From the NCBI GenBank assembly GCA_947170265.1, contig CAMVSV010000009.1:1-64000 (forward strand): a stretch of DNA of 64,000 bases. The letters are read 5' to 3'. The stretch is from an uncultured Prevotella sp. GTDB taxonomy: Bacteria > Bacteroidota > Bacteroidia > Bacteroidales > Bacteroidaceae. A program made the position numbers and the translations under genes. Each line of letters opens with the position of its first letter. The stretch's first letter is position 1. Below, piece after piece: positions 32,782-43,179 of the stretch. Under the pieces are notes generated by a model. The model saw only the letters and a list, made by a program, of their open reading frames with translations. It ran no database searches and was not told where the DNA came from.

Positions 32782-34326
32782 ATGGCACAACAAGAAGACG
32801 TTTTCAAGAAAATAGTAAGCCATTGCAAGGAATATGGCTTCGTTTTTCCAAGTAGTGAAATCTACGACGGTCTCGGTGCAGTCTATGACTATGCCCAGAA
32901 CGGTGTGGAACTGAAAAACAACATAAAGCAATACTGGTGGCAGTCGATGGTGCTGCTCCACGAGAACATCGTGGGTATAGACTCCGCCATCTTCATGCAC
33001 CCCACGATATGGAAGGCCAGCGGACATGTGGATGCCTTCAACGACCCACTCATTGACAACCGCGACTCCAAGAAACGCTATCGCGCCGACGTGCTCATTG
33101 AAGACCAGATTGCCAAATACGACGACAAGATACAAAAAGAGGTGGAGAAAGCCCGCAAGCGTTTCAAGGATGCTTTCAACGAGGAACAATATCTTGCCAC
33201 ATCGCCCCGTGTGATAGAGCTGAGGGAGAAACGCGATGCCTTGCATGCCCGCTATGCAGCTGCTATGCAGGGACCAGACCTTGAAGCCTTGAAGCAGATT
33301 ATCCTTGACGAAGAGATAGTATGCCCCATAAGCGGAACGAGAAACTGGACCGATGTGCGTCAGTTCAACCTCATGTTCTCTACAGAGATGGGTGCCAGCG
33401 CCGACGGTGCCATGAAGGTTTATCTGCGTCCGGAAACGGCACAGGGCATATTCGTCAACTACCTCAACGTGCAGAAGACCGGACGCATGAAGATACCGTT
33501 CGGCATAGCACAGATAGGCAAGGCCTTCAGAAACGAGATTGTGGCTCGCCAGTTCATTTTCCGCATGAGGGAGTTTGAGCAGATGGAGATGCAGTTCTTC
33601 GTGGCTCCAGGCACCGAGCTCGAGTGGTTCAAGAAGTGGAAGGAGACCCGTATGCAGTGGCACCAGGCGTTGGGCTTCGGAGCCGAGAACTATCGCTTCC
33701 ACGACCACGACAAGCTTGCCCACTATGCCAATGCTGCAACCGACATTGAGTTCCGCATGCCCTTCGGCTTCAAGGAGGTGGAAGGCATACACTCACGCAC
33801 CAACTTCGATCTCTCGCAGCATGAGAAATACTCGGGCAAGAGCATCAAATACTTCGACCCGATGACCAACGAGAGCTACACACCGTTTGTCATAGAGACC
33901 TCCATAGGTGTTGACAGAATGTTCCTCTCCATAATGTGCCACTCATATCAGGAAGAGAAACTGGAGAACGGAGAAACACGCGTGGTGCTCCGTCTGCCCG
34001 AAGCCCTCGCACCGGTGAAGTGCGCCGTGCTGCCGTTGGTGAAGAAAGACGGTCTGCCTGAGAAAGCCCGCGAGATTGTCAACGATCTGCGTTTCCATTT
34101 CAATACCCACTACGAGGAGAAAGACTCCATTGGCAAGCGCTATCGTCGTCAGGATGCCATTGGCACTCCCTACTGCGTCACCGTAGACCACGACACACTG
34201 AAAGACGGCATGGTGACCCTGCGTCATCGCGATACCATGCAGCAGGAGCGTGTGGCAATAAGCGACCTGCGCAGCATCATTGAAGACAAGGTGAGCATCA
34301 CCAGTCTGCTCAAGACGCTTCACTAA
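32782..34326 (+). CDS. glyS: Glycyl-tRNA synthetase (homodimeric type)
   Basis: GFVFPSSEIYDGLGAVYDYAQNGVELKNNIK; RPETAQGIFVNY; FVIETSIGVDRMFL. Confidence 0.96.
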   Translation: MAQQEDVFKKIVSHCKEYGFVFPSSEIYDGLGAVYDYAQNGVELKNNIKQYWWQSMVLLHENIVGIDSAIFMHPTIWKASGHVDAFNDPLIDNRDSKKRYRADVLIEDQIAKYDDKIQKEVEKARKRFKDAFNEEQYLATSPRVIELREKRDALHARYAAAMQGPDLEALKQIILDEEIVCPISGTRNWTDVRQFNLMFSTEMGASADGAMKVYLRPETAQGIFVNYLNVQKTGRMKIPFGIAQIGKAFRNEIVARQFIFRMREFEQMEMQFFVAPGTELEWFKKWKETRMQWHQALGFGAENYRFHDHDKLAHYANAATDIEFRMPFGFKEVEGIHSRTNFDLSQHEKYSGKSIKYFDPMTNESYTPFVIETSIGVDRMFLSIMCHSYQEEKLENGETRVVLRLPEALAPVKCAVLPLVKKDGLPEKAREIVNDLRFHFNTHYEEKDSIGKRYRRQDAIGTPYCVTVDHDTLKDGMVTLRHRDTMQQERVAISDLRSIIEDKVSITSLLKTLH

Positions 34327-34397
34327 GTAATCACATTTGCAGTCCCTCTCTTGGGGCAGGGAGGGATTGCTTGTTTTCTATTTACATGTTTAGGAAA

Positions 34398-35015
34398 ATG
34401 AAGAATAAGATATTTGTGCCGTTGCTTATGCTGATGGCAGTCGTCGTGGCAGCATGTAGCGAGAGCGATGACGATGTGGAGGAATATGTGAACTGGCAAG
34501 AGGTGAACGACAGTTACTGGAGCAACCTCTATGCCACCACCAAGCAGCGCATTGCCGATGGCGATGCCTCCTGGCTTCTCCTGCCGAAATATTCGCTCAT
34601 TGACAATGGGAACATAAGCGCCGACAACTATGTCGTAGTTCACAAGCTTGAGAGTGTAGAAACGGGTGAGTCACCATTGTTCTCCGACACCGTGCTTGTT
34701 CACTATGCCGGCAGATTGCTGCCCTCCACGTCATATTCTGCTGGGTTCCGCTTCGACAGCTCCTATGGTGGAAACTACGATGCCTCAACCTCGCGACCCA
34801 CAAAGTTTGCTGTGGCAACGCTCGTGGAAGGATGGCAGACGGCGCTGCAGCACATGCGGAAGGGCGAACACTGGGAGGTGTATATACCATACAACCTCGG
34901 CTATGGCACCAAACAATCGGAGTCAAGTGCCGTACCATCTTATTCTACCCTCATCTTCGACCTGAGGCTTGTGGATTTCTGGCATGCAGGCGAAGAGGTG
35001 GAACCGTTGAAATAG
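34398..35015 (+). CDS. FKBP-type peptidyl-prolyl isomerase, lipoprotein (alternative upstream starts at 34371/34386)
   Basis: Lipobox VVVAACSESDDD; VLVHYAGRL..G..FDSS...VEGWQTALQHMRKGEHWEVYIPYNLGYG. Confidence 0.88.
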   Translation: MKNKIFVPLLMLMAVVVAACSESDDDVEEYVNWQEVNDSYWSNLYATTKQRIADGDASWLLLPKYSLIDNGNISADNYVVVHKLESVETGESPLFSDTVLVHYAGRLLPSTSYSAGFRFDSSYGGNYDASTSRPTKFAVATLVEGWQTALQHMRKGEHWEVYIPYNLGYGTKQSESSAVPSYSTLIFDLRLVDFWHAGEEVEPLK

Positions 35016-35060
35016 TGCCCCTCTGAAATCCTATATACATAATATAGTATAATGTACGCG

Positions 35061-35094
35061 CGAGGGGAAACAACCACAAAGGTGTTTCCCCTCG
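35061..35094. terminator. Hairpin CGAGGGGAAACA / TGTTTCCCCTCG between FKBP and MATE genes
   Basis: 12-bp perfect stem; weak T-tract. Confidence 0.6.
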
Positions 35095-35112
35095 TTTGAT
35101 AGAACAACAGCA

Positions 35113-36597
35113 ATGCTCTCAAAACAGAAAACCGACAACCTGTTAGGTAAGATACGCAATGGCGTAGCCATGACCCAAGGTGAAAAGCTCAACCTCATCT
35201 GGCTGCTGAGCCTTCCGTCGATACTTGCGCAGATTACCAACGTGATGATGTTTTTCATTGATCAGGCAATGGTGGGCAGCCTCGGTGCAGAAGCACCGGC
35301 AGCAATAGGTCTGGTGGAGAGCAGCATCTGGCTGTTTGGAGGCATTGCCAGTGCCACCTCAATGGGTTTCTCTGTTCAAACCGCTCACTTCATTGGTGCC
35401 AATGACTTTGAGAAGGCCCGTAAGGTGGTGTGTCATGCCTTGGCTTTCTGCCTGCTGTTCAGTTTCATGATAGGCATGGTGGCTGTGGCTATATCCTCTC
35501 CCTTGCCCCATCTGCTTGGTGGTGGTGATGATATTGCTGCCGATGCCAGCCGCTATTTTCTCATATTCTCGTGTGCCGTGCCGCTGATGCAGATGAACAA
35601 CCTTGCGTCGGCAATGCTCAAATGCGAGGGTAACATGAGGGTGGCGAGCACCATGAGCGTGGTGCTTTGTGTGCTGGATATGATATTCAATTTCTTCCTG
35701 ATATTTCCAACGAGGAGCGTAACGCTTGCAGGTTTGCAGATGACCATACCTGGTGCAGGCTTGGGTGTGACAGGTGCAGCCCTTGGCACCGCTCTGGCGT
35801 TTCTTGTGGCATGTCTGTGTCAGGGATGGTTCGCCTTCTATCACTCAAAGATGCTCGGTGTGTTGCGCATGACGAAGACGCATGATGGTGCAGGCATGAT
35901 GCAGCGTCTGGCATCGTTGCTGCGTAGTCCAAAGAGCCTTCTCGATGCCGTTGAGTGGCAATACATACGCAATGCCCAGAAGATTAGCATTCCTATAGCT
36001 TTCCAGTCGATGCTCATGAGTGGGGCTCAGATAGTGTCGACGATGATAGTGGCACCGCTCGGCAACTTTGCCATTGCTGCCAACACCTTCGCCATAACCG
36101 CTGAGAGCCTGTGCTACATGCCTGGCTATGGCATAGGCGAGGCTGCCACTACATTGGTAGGTCAGAGCATGGGAGCCCGCAGGGGCGAGCTGTGCAAGTC
36201 GTTTGCATGGATGACGGTTACTTCCGGTATGCTGGTGATGGCTCTGATGGGCTGCGTGATGTACTGGTCGGCACCAGAGCTGATGGGGTTGATGACACCT
36301 GTGGCAGCCATACGCGACCTCGGAGCCGAATGTCTGCGCATAGAAGCTTTTGCCGAGCCAATGTTTGCAGCATCGATAGTGGCATATCAGGTGTGCGTGG
36401 GTGCAGGTGATACGGCAAAGCCTGCTTTGATAAACCTATGCAGCATGTGGCTGGTGAGACTTACCTTGGCAGCTTTCCTTGCTCGTAGCTACGGGTTGCA
36501 GGGTGTTTGGTTTGCCATGGCTGTGGAGCTGAGCGTGAGGGGAATGTTGTTCCTCTTCCGTCTGTATCGCGGCAAGTGGCTGGCAAAAATACTATAG
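35113..36597 (+). CDS. MATE family efflux transporter
   Basis: 12-TM protein; LPSILAQITNVMMFFIDQAMVGSLGAEAPAAIGL; PGYGIGEAATTLVGQSMGA. Confidence 0.93.
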   Translation: MLSKQKTDNLLGKIRNGVAMTQGEKLNLIWLLSLPSILAQITNVMMFFIDQAMVGSLGAEAPAAIGLVESSIWLFGGIASATSMGFSVQTAHFIGANDFEKARKVVCHALAFCLLFSFMIGMVAVAISSPLPHLLGGGDDIAADASRYFLIFSCAVPLMQMNNLASAMLKCEGNMRVASTMSVVLCVLDMIFNFFLIFPTRSVTLAGLQMTIPGAGLGVTGAALGTALAFLVACLCQGWFAFYHSKMLGVLRMTKTHDGAGMMQRLASLLRSPKSLLDAVEWQYIRNAQKISIPIAFQSMLMSGAQIVSTMIVAPLGNFAIAANTFAITAESLCYMPGYGIGEAATTLVGQSMGARRGELCKSFAWMTVTSGMLVMALMGCVMYWSAPELMGLMTPVAAIRDLGAECLRIEAFAEPMFAASIVAYQVCVGAGDTAKPALINLCSMWLVRLTLAAFLARSYGLQGVWFAMAVELSVRGMLFLFRLYRGKWLAKIL

Positions 36598-36659
36598 GCG
36601 GGGTCTTGCTGATTACCACCGTCAGCAAAGACAATGTAACGCCAGCATTGGCATGTGTG

Positions 36660-38327
36660 TTACTGCCTGATGGTGGTGCACAGTTGTCTCACATCGTCGT
36701 CGAATGTTTCCTTGCACCGCGCCTTGCTCTTGATCATTGACCGGTAGTTGTAGATGGTTTGTGGAGAGTAGAACAGCAGGTCGGCAATCTCGGAGCTGTC
36801 TTTCACTCCAAGTCTTACCAATGCATATATTCTGAGTTCGGTGGGAAGGGTGTTGCCTTTCTCAATGGTGAACTGTGAGTTTTCTGACATAAGGCTGTTG
36901 AACTCATCGACAAAGGTGGGGTAGAGGTCGGTGAAAGCCTTGTCGAAGCCATGGAGGAAAATGGCGGCATCCTCCTCGGATATGCGTGATGAGGAGATTG
37001 TGGTTAGCAGCTCACTGGCTTGATTGGCTTTGATTTTCCTTTTCACGAGTTTCTGGTAGCTCTTCATCCTGTCAATGTATTTGGCACAGAGGTTGATGAA
37101 CAGCTGGGCGAGAATTTCCCGCTTGTGGTTGGTGTCTGCCATTATTTCGTTGGCTTCAGACAAACGGGCGTTAACGTTTTCGAGCTGTGAGGTCATGCTC
37201 TGCAGGTTCTGGTTCTTCTGCGATATGTCTTTGCGTTGTTTCCTTAGCTGTAGGTTTTTCTTGTATATGTAGTAGAGAAGTGAGATGAGGAGCATACACA
37301 AGATGATTGTTCCAATGGTGAAGTATTTGAGTCGGTAGTTTTGTGTCTTTATGGTGTCTTGATAGGCTTGCGCTATTTGTGGCATCAGCTTTGAAGCCTC
37401 GAGCATTCGCAGCTTGTTGTTGTAGAATTTGGCATCTTCGAGCGAAATCTGTATGTAGTTTTCTGCTCTTTCGTGCTGTCCTTTTTCATATAGGTATGAC
37501 GCAAGATACTGAAGCGACAGGTTTTCCTTTGTCGCTGATGCCATATCGCTGATGGCTGACAGTGTGAGATACTCCACATATTTGTCGTAGTTGCCTTGTG
37601 CCGAGTAGTTGTTGGCAATGGCAAACGCAGCCATGGCATATTCCCTGGTATTCTCCTTGGTGTTGTTTAGTGCATTGAGGTAGTATTTGAGTGCGGCTTT
37701 CAAGTCGTTGTTGACATAAACTTGATATTCACCGAGCATGTAGTCGTAGTTTTGTTCGGTGCCTTTCATGAGGCTGATGGCATCGGTGAGATATTTCTTT
37801 GCTCTTTCCTTGTAGACGGGCTTGAACGTGGCATCGCCGCAATAGTCTCCCCAGTTGTTGTAGAGGGTGAACAAGGCTATGTTGTATCTTTGCTTAATCT
37901 CGGTTGATAGTTGGTCGTAGTCAATGTTCTCAATCATCTGCGATGCCTCGTGGTAAAGCCCGGCAAGGGTGAGCAGCTCAACGTTGGTGATGGTGAAGAG
38001 ATTGGCATATTCGGTGTTGCTGACTTTTGATGCGAGCTCGTTGCCTTTCTTCACATATACCATGGCAGAGTCGTACTGATATACATAGTATTCATCGGTA
38101 ATCTGTCTGTAGAGTCTCAGCAGATGGAGGGGCTGGCGTTCTTTAGCTGCCCTTTCTTTCAGACTTTTAAGCTGTGCTTCTTTCTTTCCGGTAGTCAGTG
38201 CCCGTTGTTTTATGATGCTGTCGAGTTTCTGTATCAGCTCGGCATTGTCGGCATGGGTGGCAATGGGCAGACACAACAATAAGACAATTGTAGCTAATGG
38301 TTTTAGTCTTGTCATGAAGTTTAGCAT
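36660..38327 (-). CDS. DUF6377-like TPR/TM/HTH regulatory protein, divergent from susC
   Basis: Signal/TPR region, central TM (FTIGTIILCMLLISLLYYIY), C-terminal HTH-like LPTELRIYALVRLGVKDSSEIADLLFYSPQTIYNYRSMIKSKA. Confidence 0.82.
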   Translation of the reverse strand: MLNFMTRLKPLATIVLLLCLPIATHADNAELIQKLDSIIKQRALTTGKKEAQLKSLKERAAKERQPLHLLRLYRQITDEYYVYQYDSAMVYVKKGNELASKVSNTEYANLFTITNVELLTLAGLYHEASQMIENIDYDQLSTEIKQRYNIALFTLYNNWGDYCGDATFKPVYKERAKKYLTDAISLMKGTEQNYDYMLGEYQVYVNNDLKAALKYYLNALNNTKENTREYAMAAFAIANNYSAQGNYDKYVEYLTLSAISDMASATKENLSLQYLASYLYEKGQHERAENYIQISLEDAKFYNNKLRMLEASKLMPQIAQAYQDTIKTQNYRLKYFTIGTIILCMLLISLLYYIYKKNLQLRKQRKDISQKNQNLQSMTSQLENVNARLSEANEIMADTNHKREILAQLFINLCAKYIDRMKSYQKLVKRKIKANQASELLTTISSSRISEEDAAIFLHGFDKAFTDLYPTFVDEFNSLMSENSQFTIEKGNTLPTELRIYALVRLGVKDSSEIADLLFYSPQTIYNYRSMIKSKARCKETFDDDVRQLCTTIRQ

Positions 38328-38380
38328 AGTTGTATACTTTGAGTAAGCAGTGTAATATCTATATGATGATAAATATGCTG

Positions 38381-38388
38381 CAAAAGTA
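38381..38388 (-). promoter_or_regulatory. -7 box TACTTTTG (minus) for the regulator
   Basis: CAAAAGTA on plus strand. Confidence 0.5.
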
Positions 38389-38597
38389 AGAAAATATTGT
38401 TAATAAAAGGGTGTTTTGGAGGCTAAAGTATTAACAAATATTACTTTTTTGCAGTATGGTAGACATTCAGATGTTCTACTTTGAAGTAATCTTGTGTTTT
38501 GTTTAATGCTTTGTGTCTTAAGTAGTTGCGTTATGTTGGTAGATATGTTTAATCTACCGAGATGTTACGTTGGCATATAACAACATTATTTTATTAA

Positions 38598-38605
38598 TAC
38601 TTTTG
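38598..38605 (+). promoter_or_regulatory. -7 box TACTTTTG for the susC operon
   Basis: TAnnTTTG match 52 bp before the susC ATG. Confidence 0.6.
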
Positions 38606-38656
38606 CATCAGGAACGAAACAAACCTAACATTATTAATAATTAAAAATTTGGAACA

Positions 38657-41650
38657 ATGAAGTATTTACTAACCAAACGCTTAATGGCAGTACTGGTTAT
38701 GTCGGTAATGACCGCACTTGAAGTTTTCTCTCAGGCTATTCAGGTGGAAGGTGTCGTTGTTGACGAGACTGGTGAAGCTGTTATTGGAGCCACCGTAATG
38801 GAGAAGGGCAAGACCAATGGTGTTGTCACCGACATTGACGGAAGATTTTCTATCTCTGTGCCGTCTGACGGTTCTTTGTCTGTATCTTATATTGGATATG
38901 CCACACAGGATGTGGCTGTCAATGGCAAGACAAACCATCTCATCACTCTCAAGTCAGACGACCAGGTGCTGAACGAGGTAGTGGTGATTGGCTACGGCAC
39001 AATGAAGAAGAGCGACCTCTCTGGAGCTGTCGGTTCTCTGGCAGCCAAAGACATGGACAAGTCGCCGGTGGCAAACCTCGGACAAGCCATTCAGGGTAAG
39101 ATAGCAGGTTTGCAGGTGGTGGATGCCGGCAAGCCTGGCGACAACGTCAGCATAAAGGTGCGTGGTCTGGGTTCTATCAACAACTGCGACCCATTGGTCG
39201 TTATTGATGGTGTACCTACCGACCTTGGTCTCAATGCCATTAACATTGCCGACGTGGAGCGCCTTGATGTGCTCAAGGATGCTTCAGCCACCGCTATCTA
39301 TGGCTCGCGTGGTGCCAACGGCGTGGTGATGATTACTACAAAGAAAGGTAAGGAAGGCAAGGGCACACTCTCGCTCGCTGCCAACTGGTCGATGCAGAAT
39401 GCCACCAAGACCCCAAACCTTCTCAATGCCAGCCAGTATGCTGCACTGAGCAACGACATGATGGAGAATGCCGGCTATGCCATGAACCCGGAGTTTGCCG
39501 ATCCCGAAGCATTGGGCAAGGGTACCGACTGGGTTGACGAGTTGCTTCGCACCGGCTACATGCAGAACTATACCGTGAGCTATTCGGGTGGTTCCGATAA
39601 GGCACACTACTATGTTTCCGGAGGTTATCTCAAACAAACCGGTACTGTGCGCAGCGTGGACTACAGCCGTTTCACCTTCCAGCTCAACAGTGATGCCCAG
39701 GTGCTGAAATGGTTGAAGTTTGCAAACAACATTACCGTGAGTGGTGACAAGAAACGTCAGGGAAGCTACGACCTGGGCAACACCTATCGCGCGTTACCTA
39801 TATATAGTGTGAAAGATGAAGCAGGAGAGTGGACTGGTCCCGAGGGCAACTCACAGTGGTATGGCAGCACCCAGAACCCCATTGGTCCCACCTATACCAA
39901 CAAGGAGAAAACCAAAGGCTACAACCTCCTTGGCAACCTCACAGCAGAGATAACGTTAACCAAATGGCTGAAGTTCAAGAGCACTCTCGGCATGGATGCC
40001 AAGTTCTGGTATATTGACAACTATACTCCGAAATATGACTGGAAGCCCATTCCTGTGGAGGAGAGCTCACGCAAAAAGAGCGACAACAAGTCGTTTACTT
40101 ACCTTTGGGACAACTATTTCCTCTTTGACCATACCTTTGCCAAGAAACACCATGTGGGATTGATGGCTGGTACCTCAGCACAATGGAATAAGTTTGACTA
40201 TCTGAATGCCCAGAAGAATGTGTTTGCATTTGAGAATGTTCACGAGATGGACAATGGACAGAAAATGTATGAGATTGGTGGCAACGAGACCGAATGGTCG
40301 CTGTTCTCTTACATGGCACGTCTGACCTACGACTACGACAACAAGTACCTGCTCACGGCAACGATACGTCGCGACGGTTCCAGCCGCTTCGGACGTGACA
40401 ACCGCTATGGTACATTCCCCTCGGTGGCTGCTGCATGGCGTATCTCTGAGGAACCATGGTTCAAGAAGAACGACATACTCAGCGACCTGAAGGTGCGCAT
40501 TGGCTATGGTGTCACAGGTAGCCAGGCGAGTGTGAGCAACTACGGCTATCTCGCTTCCTACGATACCAGCGTGTATCCTTTCGGATATGCAGGAACAGAG
40601 CAGAGCGCCCTCGTTTCTTCTACACTCTCCAATCCAAGCATACACTGGGAGGAAGTGGCACAGGGCAACATAGGCTTTGATGCCTCGCTGTTCAAGTCGA
40701 GAGTACATCTTACAGCCGATGCCTATATCAAGACAACAAGAGACATGTTGGTAAAAGCCTCCATACCCATCACCTCCGGTTTTGAAGACACCAGCACCAC
40801 ATATACCAATGCCGGACGAGTAAGAAACACTGGTTTTGAAATCTCGCTGAACACTGTTAACTTCACCGGTCCTTTCGGATGGGAGACCTCTGTGAGCTAT
40901 ACCTACAACAAGAATAAGATAAAGAGTCTCAACAGCAGCGTACCTTATTATCTCAACCAGATAAACAACTCGTATGTGACAATGCTTCAGAAGGGTTATC
41001 CCATCAACGTGTTCTACGGATATGTTACCGACGGTGTGTTCCAGAATCAGGAAGACGTTGACATGCACGCCATACAGCCTGGTGCCGAGCCCGGTGACAT
41101 ACGTTTCAGAGACCTGAACAACGATGGTATTATCAACGACGACGACAGAACGGTTATAGGCAACCCCAACCCAGTGCACATGTTCTCAATGAACAACCTC
41201 TTTACATGGAAAGGCTTTGAGCTGTCGTTCTATCTGCAAGGCGTGGCAGGAAACAAGATTTTCAATGCCAACAAGATTGACCTCGTGGGTATGTCGGCAG
41301 CCTACAACCAGATGGACGATGTGCTTGGACGCTGGAGGGGTGAAGGTACGTCAAACAGCATGCCACGCGCCGTCTTTGGCGACCCCAACCAGAACAACCG
41401 CATCAGCAACCGTTTCGTGGAAAGTGGATCATATCTCCGCCTGAAGACCATCACTCTGGCATACAACCTGCCGAGCCAGTGGCTGCGCGCTACTACCATA
41501 CAGCAAGCCCGCATCACACTCTCGTGCGAGAATGTGGCTACCATCACCGGCTATTCCGGATTTGATCCAGAAGTGGGAATAAACGGCATCGACCTGTCGT
41601 CATATCCTATCTCGAGAACTTTCAACTTAGGTCTTAATATTAACTTCTAA
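38657..41650 (+). CDS. SusC/RagA family TonB-dependent outer membrane transporter
   Basis: CarboxypepD_reg-like N-terminus, plug VVVIGYGTMKKSDLSGAVGSL, DVLKDASATAIYGSRGANGVVMITTKKG. Confidence 0.97.
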   Translation: MKYLLTKRLMAVLVMSVMTALEVFSQAIQVEGVVVDETGEAVIGATVMEKGKTNGVVTDIDGRFSISVPSDGSLSVSYIGYATQDVAVNGKTNHLITLKSDDQVLNEVVVIGYGTMKKSDLSGAVGSLAAKDMDKSPVANLGQAIQGKIAGLQVVDAGKPGDNVSIKVRGLGSINNCDPLVVIDGVPTDLGLNAINIADVERLDVLKDASATAIYGSRGANGVVMITTKKGKEGKGTLSLAANWSMQNATKTPNLLNASQYAALSNDMMENAGYAMNPEFADPEALGKGTDWVDELLRTGYMQNYTVSYSGGSDKAHYYVSGGYLKQTGTVRSVDYSRFTFQLNSDAQVLKWLKFANNITVSGDKKRQGSYDLGNTYRALPIYSVKDEAGEWTGPEGNSQWYGSTQNPIGPTYTNKEKTKGYNLLGNLTAEITLTKWLKFKSTLGMDAKFWYIDNYTPKYDWKPIPVEESSRKKSDNKSFTYLWDNYFLFDHTFAKKHHVGLMAGTSAQWNKFDYLNAQKNVFAFENVHEMDNGQKMYEIGGNETEWSLFSYMARLTYDYDNKYLLTATIRRDGSSRFGRDNRYGTFPSVAAAWRISEEPWFKKNDILSDLKVRIGYGVTGSQASVSNYGYLASYDTSVYPFGYAGTEQSALVSSTLSNPSIHWEEVAQGNIGFDASLFKSRVHLTADAYIKTTRDMLVKASIPITSGFEDTSTTYTNAGRVRNTGFEISLNTVNFTGPFGWETSVSYTYNKNKIKSLNSSVPYYLNQINNSYVTMLQKGYPINVFYGYVTDGVFQNQEDVDMHAIQPGAEPGDIRFRDLNNDGIINDDDRTVIGNPNPVHMFSMNNLFTWKGFELSFYLQGVAGNKIFNANKIDLVGMSAAYNQMDDVLGRWRGEGTSNSMPRAVFGDPNQNNRISNRFVESGSYLRLKTITLAYNLPSQWLRATTIQQARITLSCENVATITGYSGFDPEVGINGIDLSSYPISRTFNLGLNINF

Positions 41651-41665
41651 ACACCCTTTCAGACA

Positions 41666-43147
41666 ATGAAAAAGATATATATCATGCTGCTTGCGGCACT
41701 GACATTTGCTTCATGCAGCGACGACTTCCTGGAGAAGAACCCCAAGAACACGGTAGACCCCGAGGTGAACGTAGACGATGATGTGGCAGTGTCGATGGCA
41801 AATGCCTGCTACCGCACCCTCCAGTCTTCAAATATGTATAACCAACGAATATGGACTCTTGACATTGTAGCTGGCAACAGCGTCGTTGGTGCCGGTGGTG
41901 GTACCGACGGTCTGGAAACCATACAGGCTTCCAACTTCGTGACCCAGAGCGACAACGGCATGGCTCTCTACATGTGGCGTTCGCCATGGGTGGGCATAGG
42001 CCAGTGCAACATCTTGATAAAAGCCCTTGAAGGCACCGACCTTTCAGACATTGGTCGTCGAAGCTTGGGTGAAGCCTATTTCCTGCGCTCACATTATTAC
42101 TATGTGCTGGTGCGTCTCTACGGCGGTGTTCCTCTGAGACTGGAACCCTACAACCCATCCGAGTCAGCTGACATTGCCCGGGCCTCCAAGGAAGAGACCT
42201 ATGAGCAGATAATAGCCGACTGCAAGCTTGCCATTGACATGCTTCCCGCCAAGAATGAGCTGAACGGCACTGATGTGGGACGGGCAACCAAGGATGCGGC
42301 ACTAACCATGCTTGCAGACATTTATCTCACTCTTGCTCCCAGCAACCCTGAATACTATTCTGAGGTGGTGAAACTCTGTGATGAGGTGACAGCACTCGGC
42401 TATGACCTGTCGGCTTGCAGCTACGAGTCGAACTTCGATGCTACCATCAACAACGGTCCGGAGAGTATCTTTGAGGTGCAGTTCTCTGGAAACACCGAGT
42501 ATGACTTCTGGGGCAACAATCCACAGTCAAGCTGGCTCTCTACCTTCATGGGGCCGCGCAACAGCGACTTCGTGGCAGGCAGCTATGGTTGGAACCAGCC
42601 CACTGAGGAAATGGTAAGCCAGTATGAGGAAGGCGACCTTAGAAAAGACCTTACAATATTCTATGAGGGATGTCCAGACTTCGACGGCAAGACCTACAAG
42701 AGCAGCTATTCAAATACGGGCTACAACGTAAGGAAATTCCTCGTTGCAAAGAGTATATCTCCGGAGTATAACACCAATCCTGCCAACTTCGTGGTATATC
42801 GTTATGCCGATGTGCTGCTGATGAAGGCTGAGGCTCTCAACGAGCTTGGACAGACAGCTCAGGCTGCTGCACCCCTGAACATTGTGCGCCACCGTGCCGG
42901 ATTAGCTAATTACAACAGCACCAGCCAGGCAGAGATGAGAGAGAAAATCATTCATGAACGTCGCATTGAGCTTGCTTTCGAAGGACACCGTTGGTTTGAC
43001 ATGATACGCATTGACAACGGCAACTATGCTATCAACTTCCTCAAATCAATAGGAAAGAACAGAGTGACCAAGGAAAGACTGTTGTTCCCCATACCTCAGA
43101 CTGAGATGGATGCCAACAGCTTGATGACTCAGAACCCAGGATATTAA
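41666..43147 (+). CDS. SusD/RagB family glycan-binding lipoprotein
   Basis: Lipobox FASCSDDFLEKNPKN; RHRAGLANYNST..REKIIHERRIELAFEGHRWFDMIR. Confidence 0.97.
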   Translation: MKKIYIMLLAALTFASCSDDFLEKNPKNTVDPEVNVDDDVAVSMANACYRTLQSSNMYNQRIWTLDIVAGNSVVGAGGGTDGLETIQASNFVTQSDNGMALYMWRSPWVGIGQCNILIKALEGTDLSDIGRRSLGEAYFLRSHYYYVLVRLYGGVPLRLEPYNPSESADIARASKEETYEQIIADCKLAIDMLPAKNELNGTDVGRATKDAALTMLADIYLTLAPSNPEYYSEVVKLCDEVTALGYDLSACSYESNFDATINNGPESIFEVQFSGNTEYDFWGNNPQSSWLSTFMGPRNSDFVAGSYGWNQPTEEMVSQYEEGDLRKDLTIFYEGCPDFDGKTYKSSYSNTGYNVRKFLVAKSISPEYNTNPANFVVYRYADVLLMKAEALNELGQTAQAAAPLNIVRHRAGLANYNSTSQAEMREKIIHERRIELAFEGHRWFDMIRIDNGNYAINFLKSIGKNRVTKERLLFPIPQTEMDANSLMTQNPGY

Positions 43148-43179
43148 TAATGTATTAACTTTTTAAGACTATTACAGCA

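Noticed and set aside
32635-33792. 385-aa minus-strand ORF
   Set aside because: Antisense to glyS, no recognisable domain; a frame-shadow ORF in codon-biased sequence.
40175-41179. 334-aa minus-strand ORF
   Set aside because: Antisense to susC; shadow ORF.
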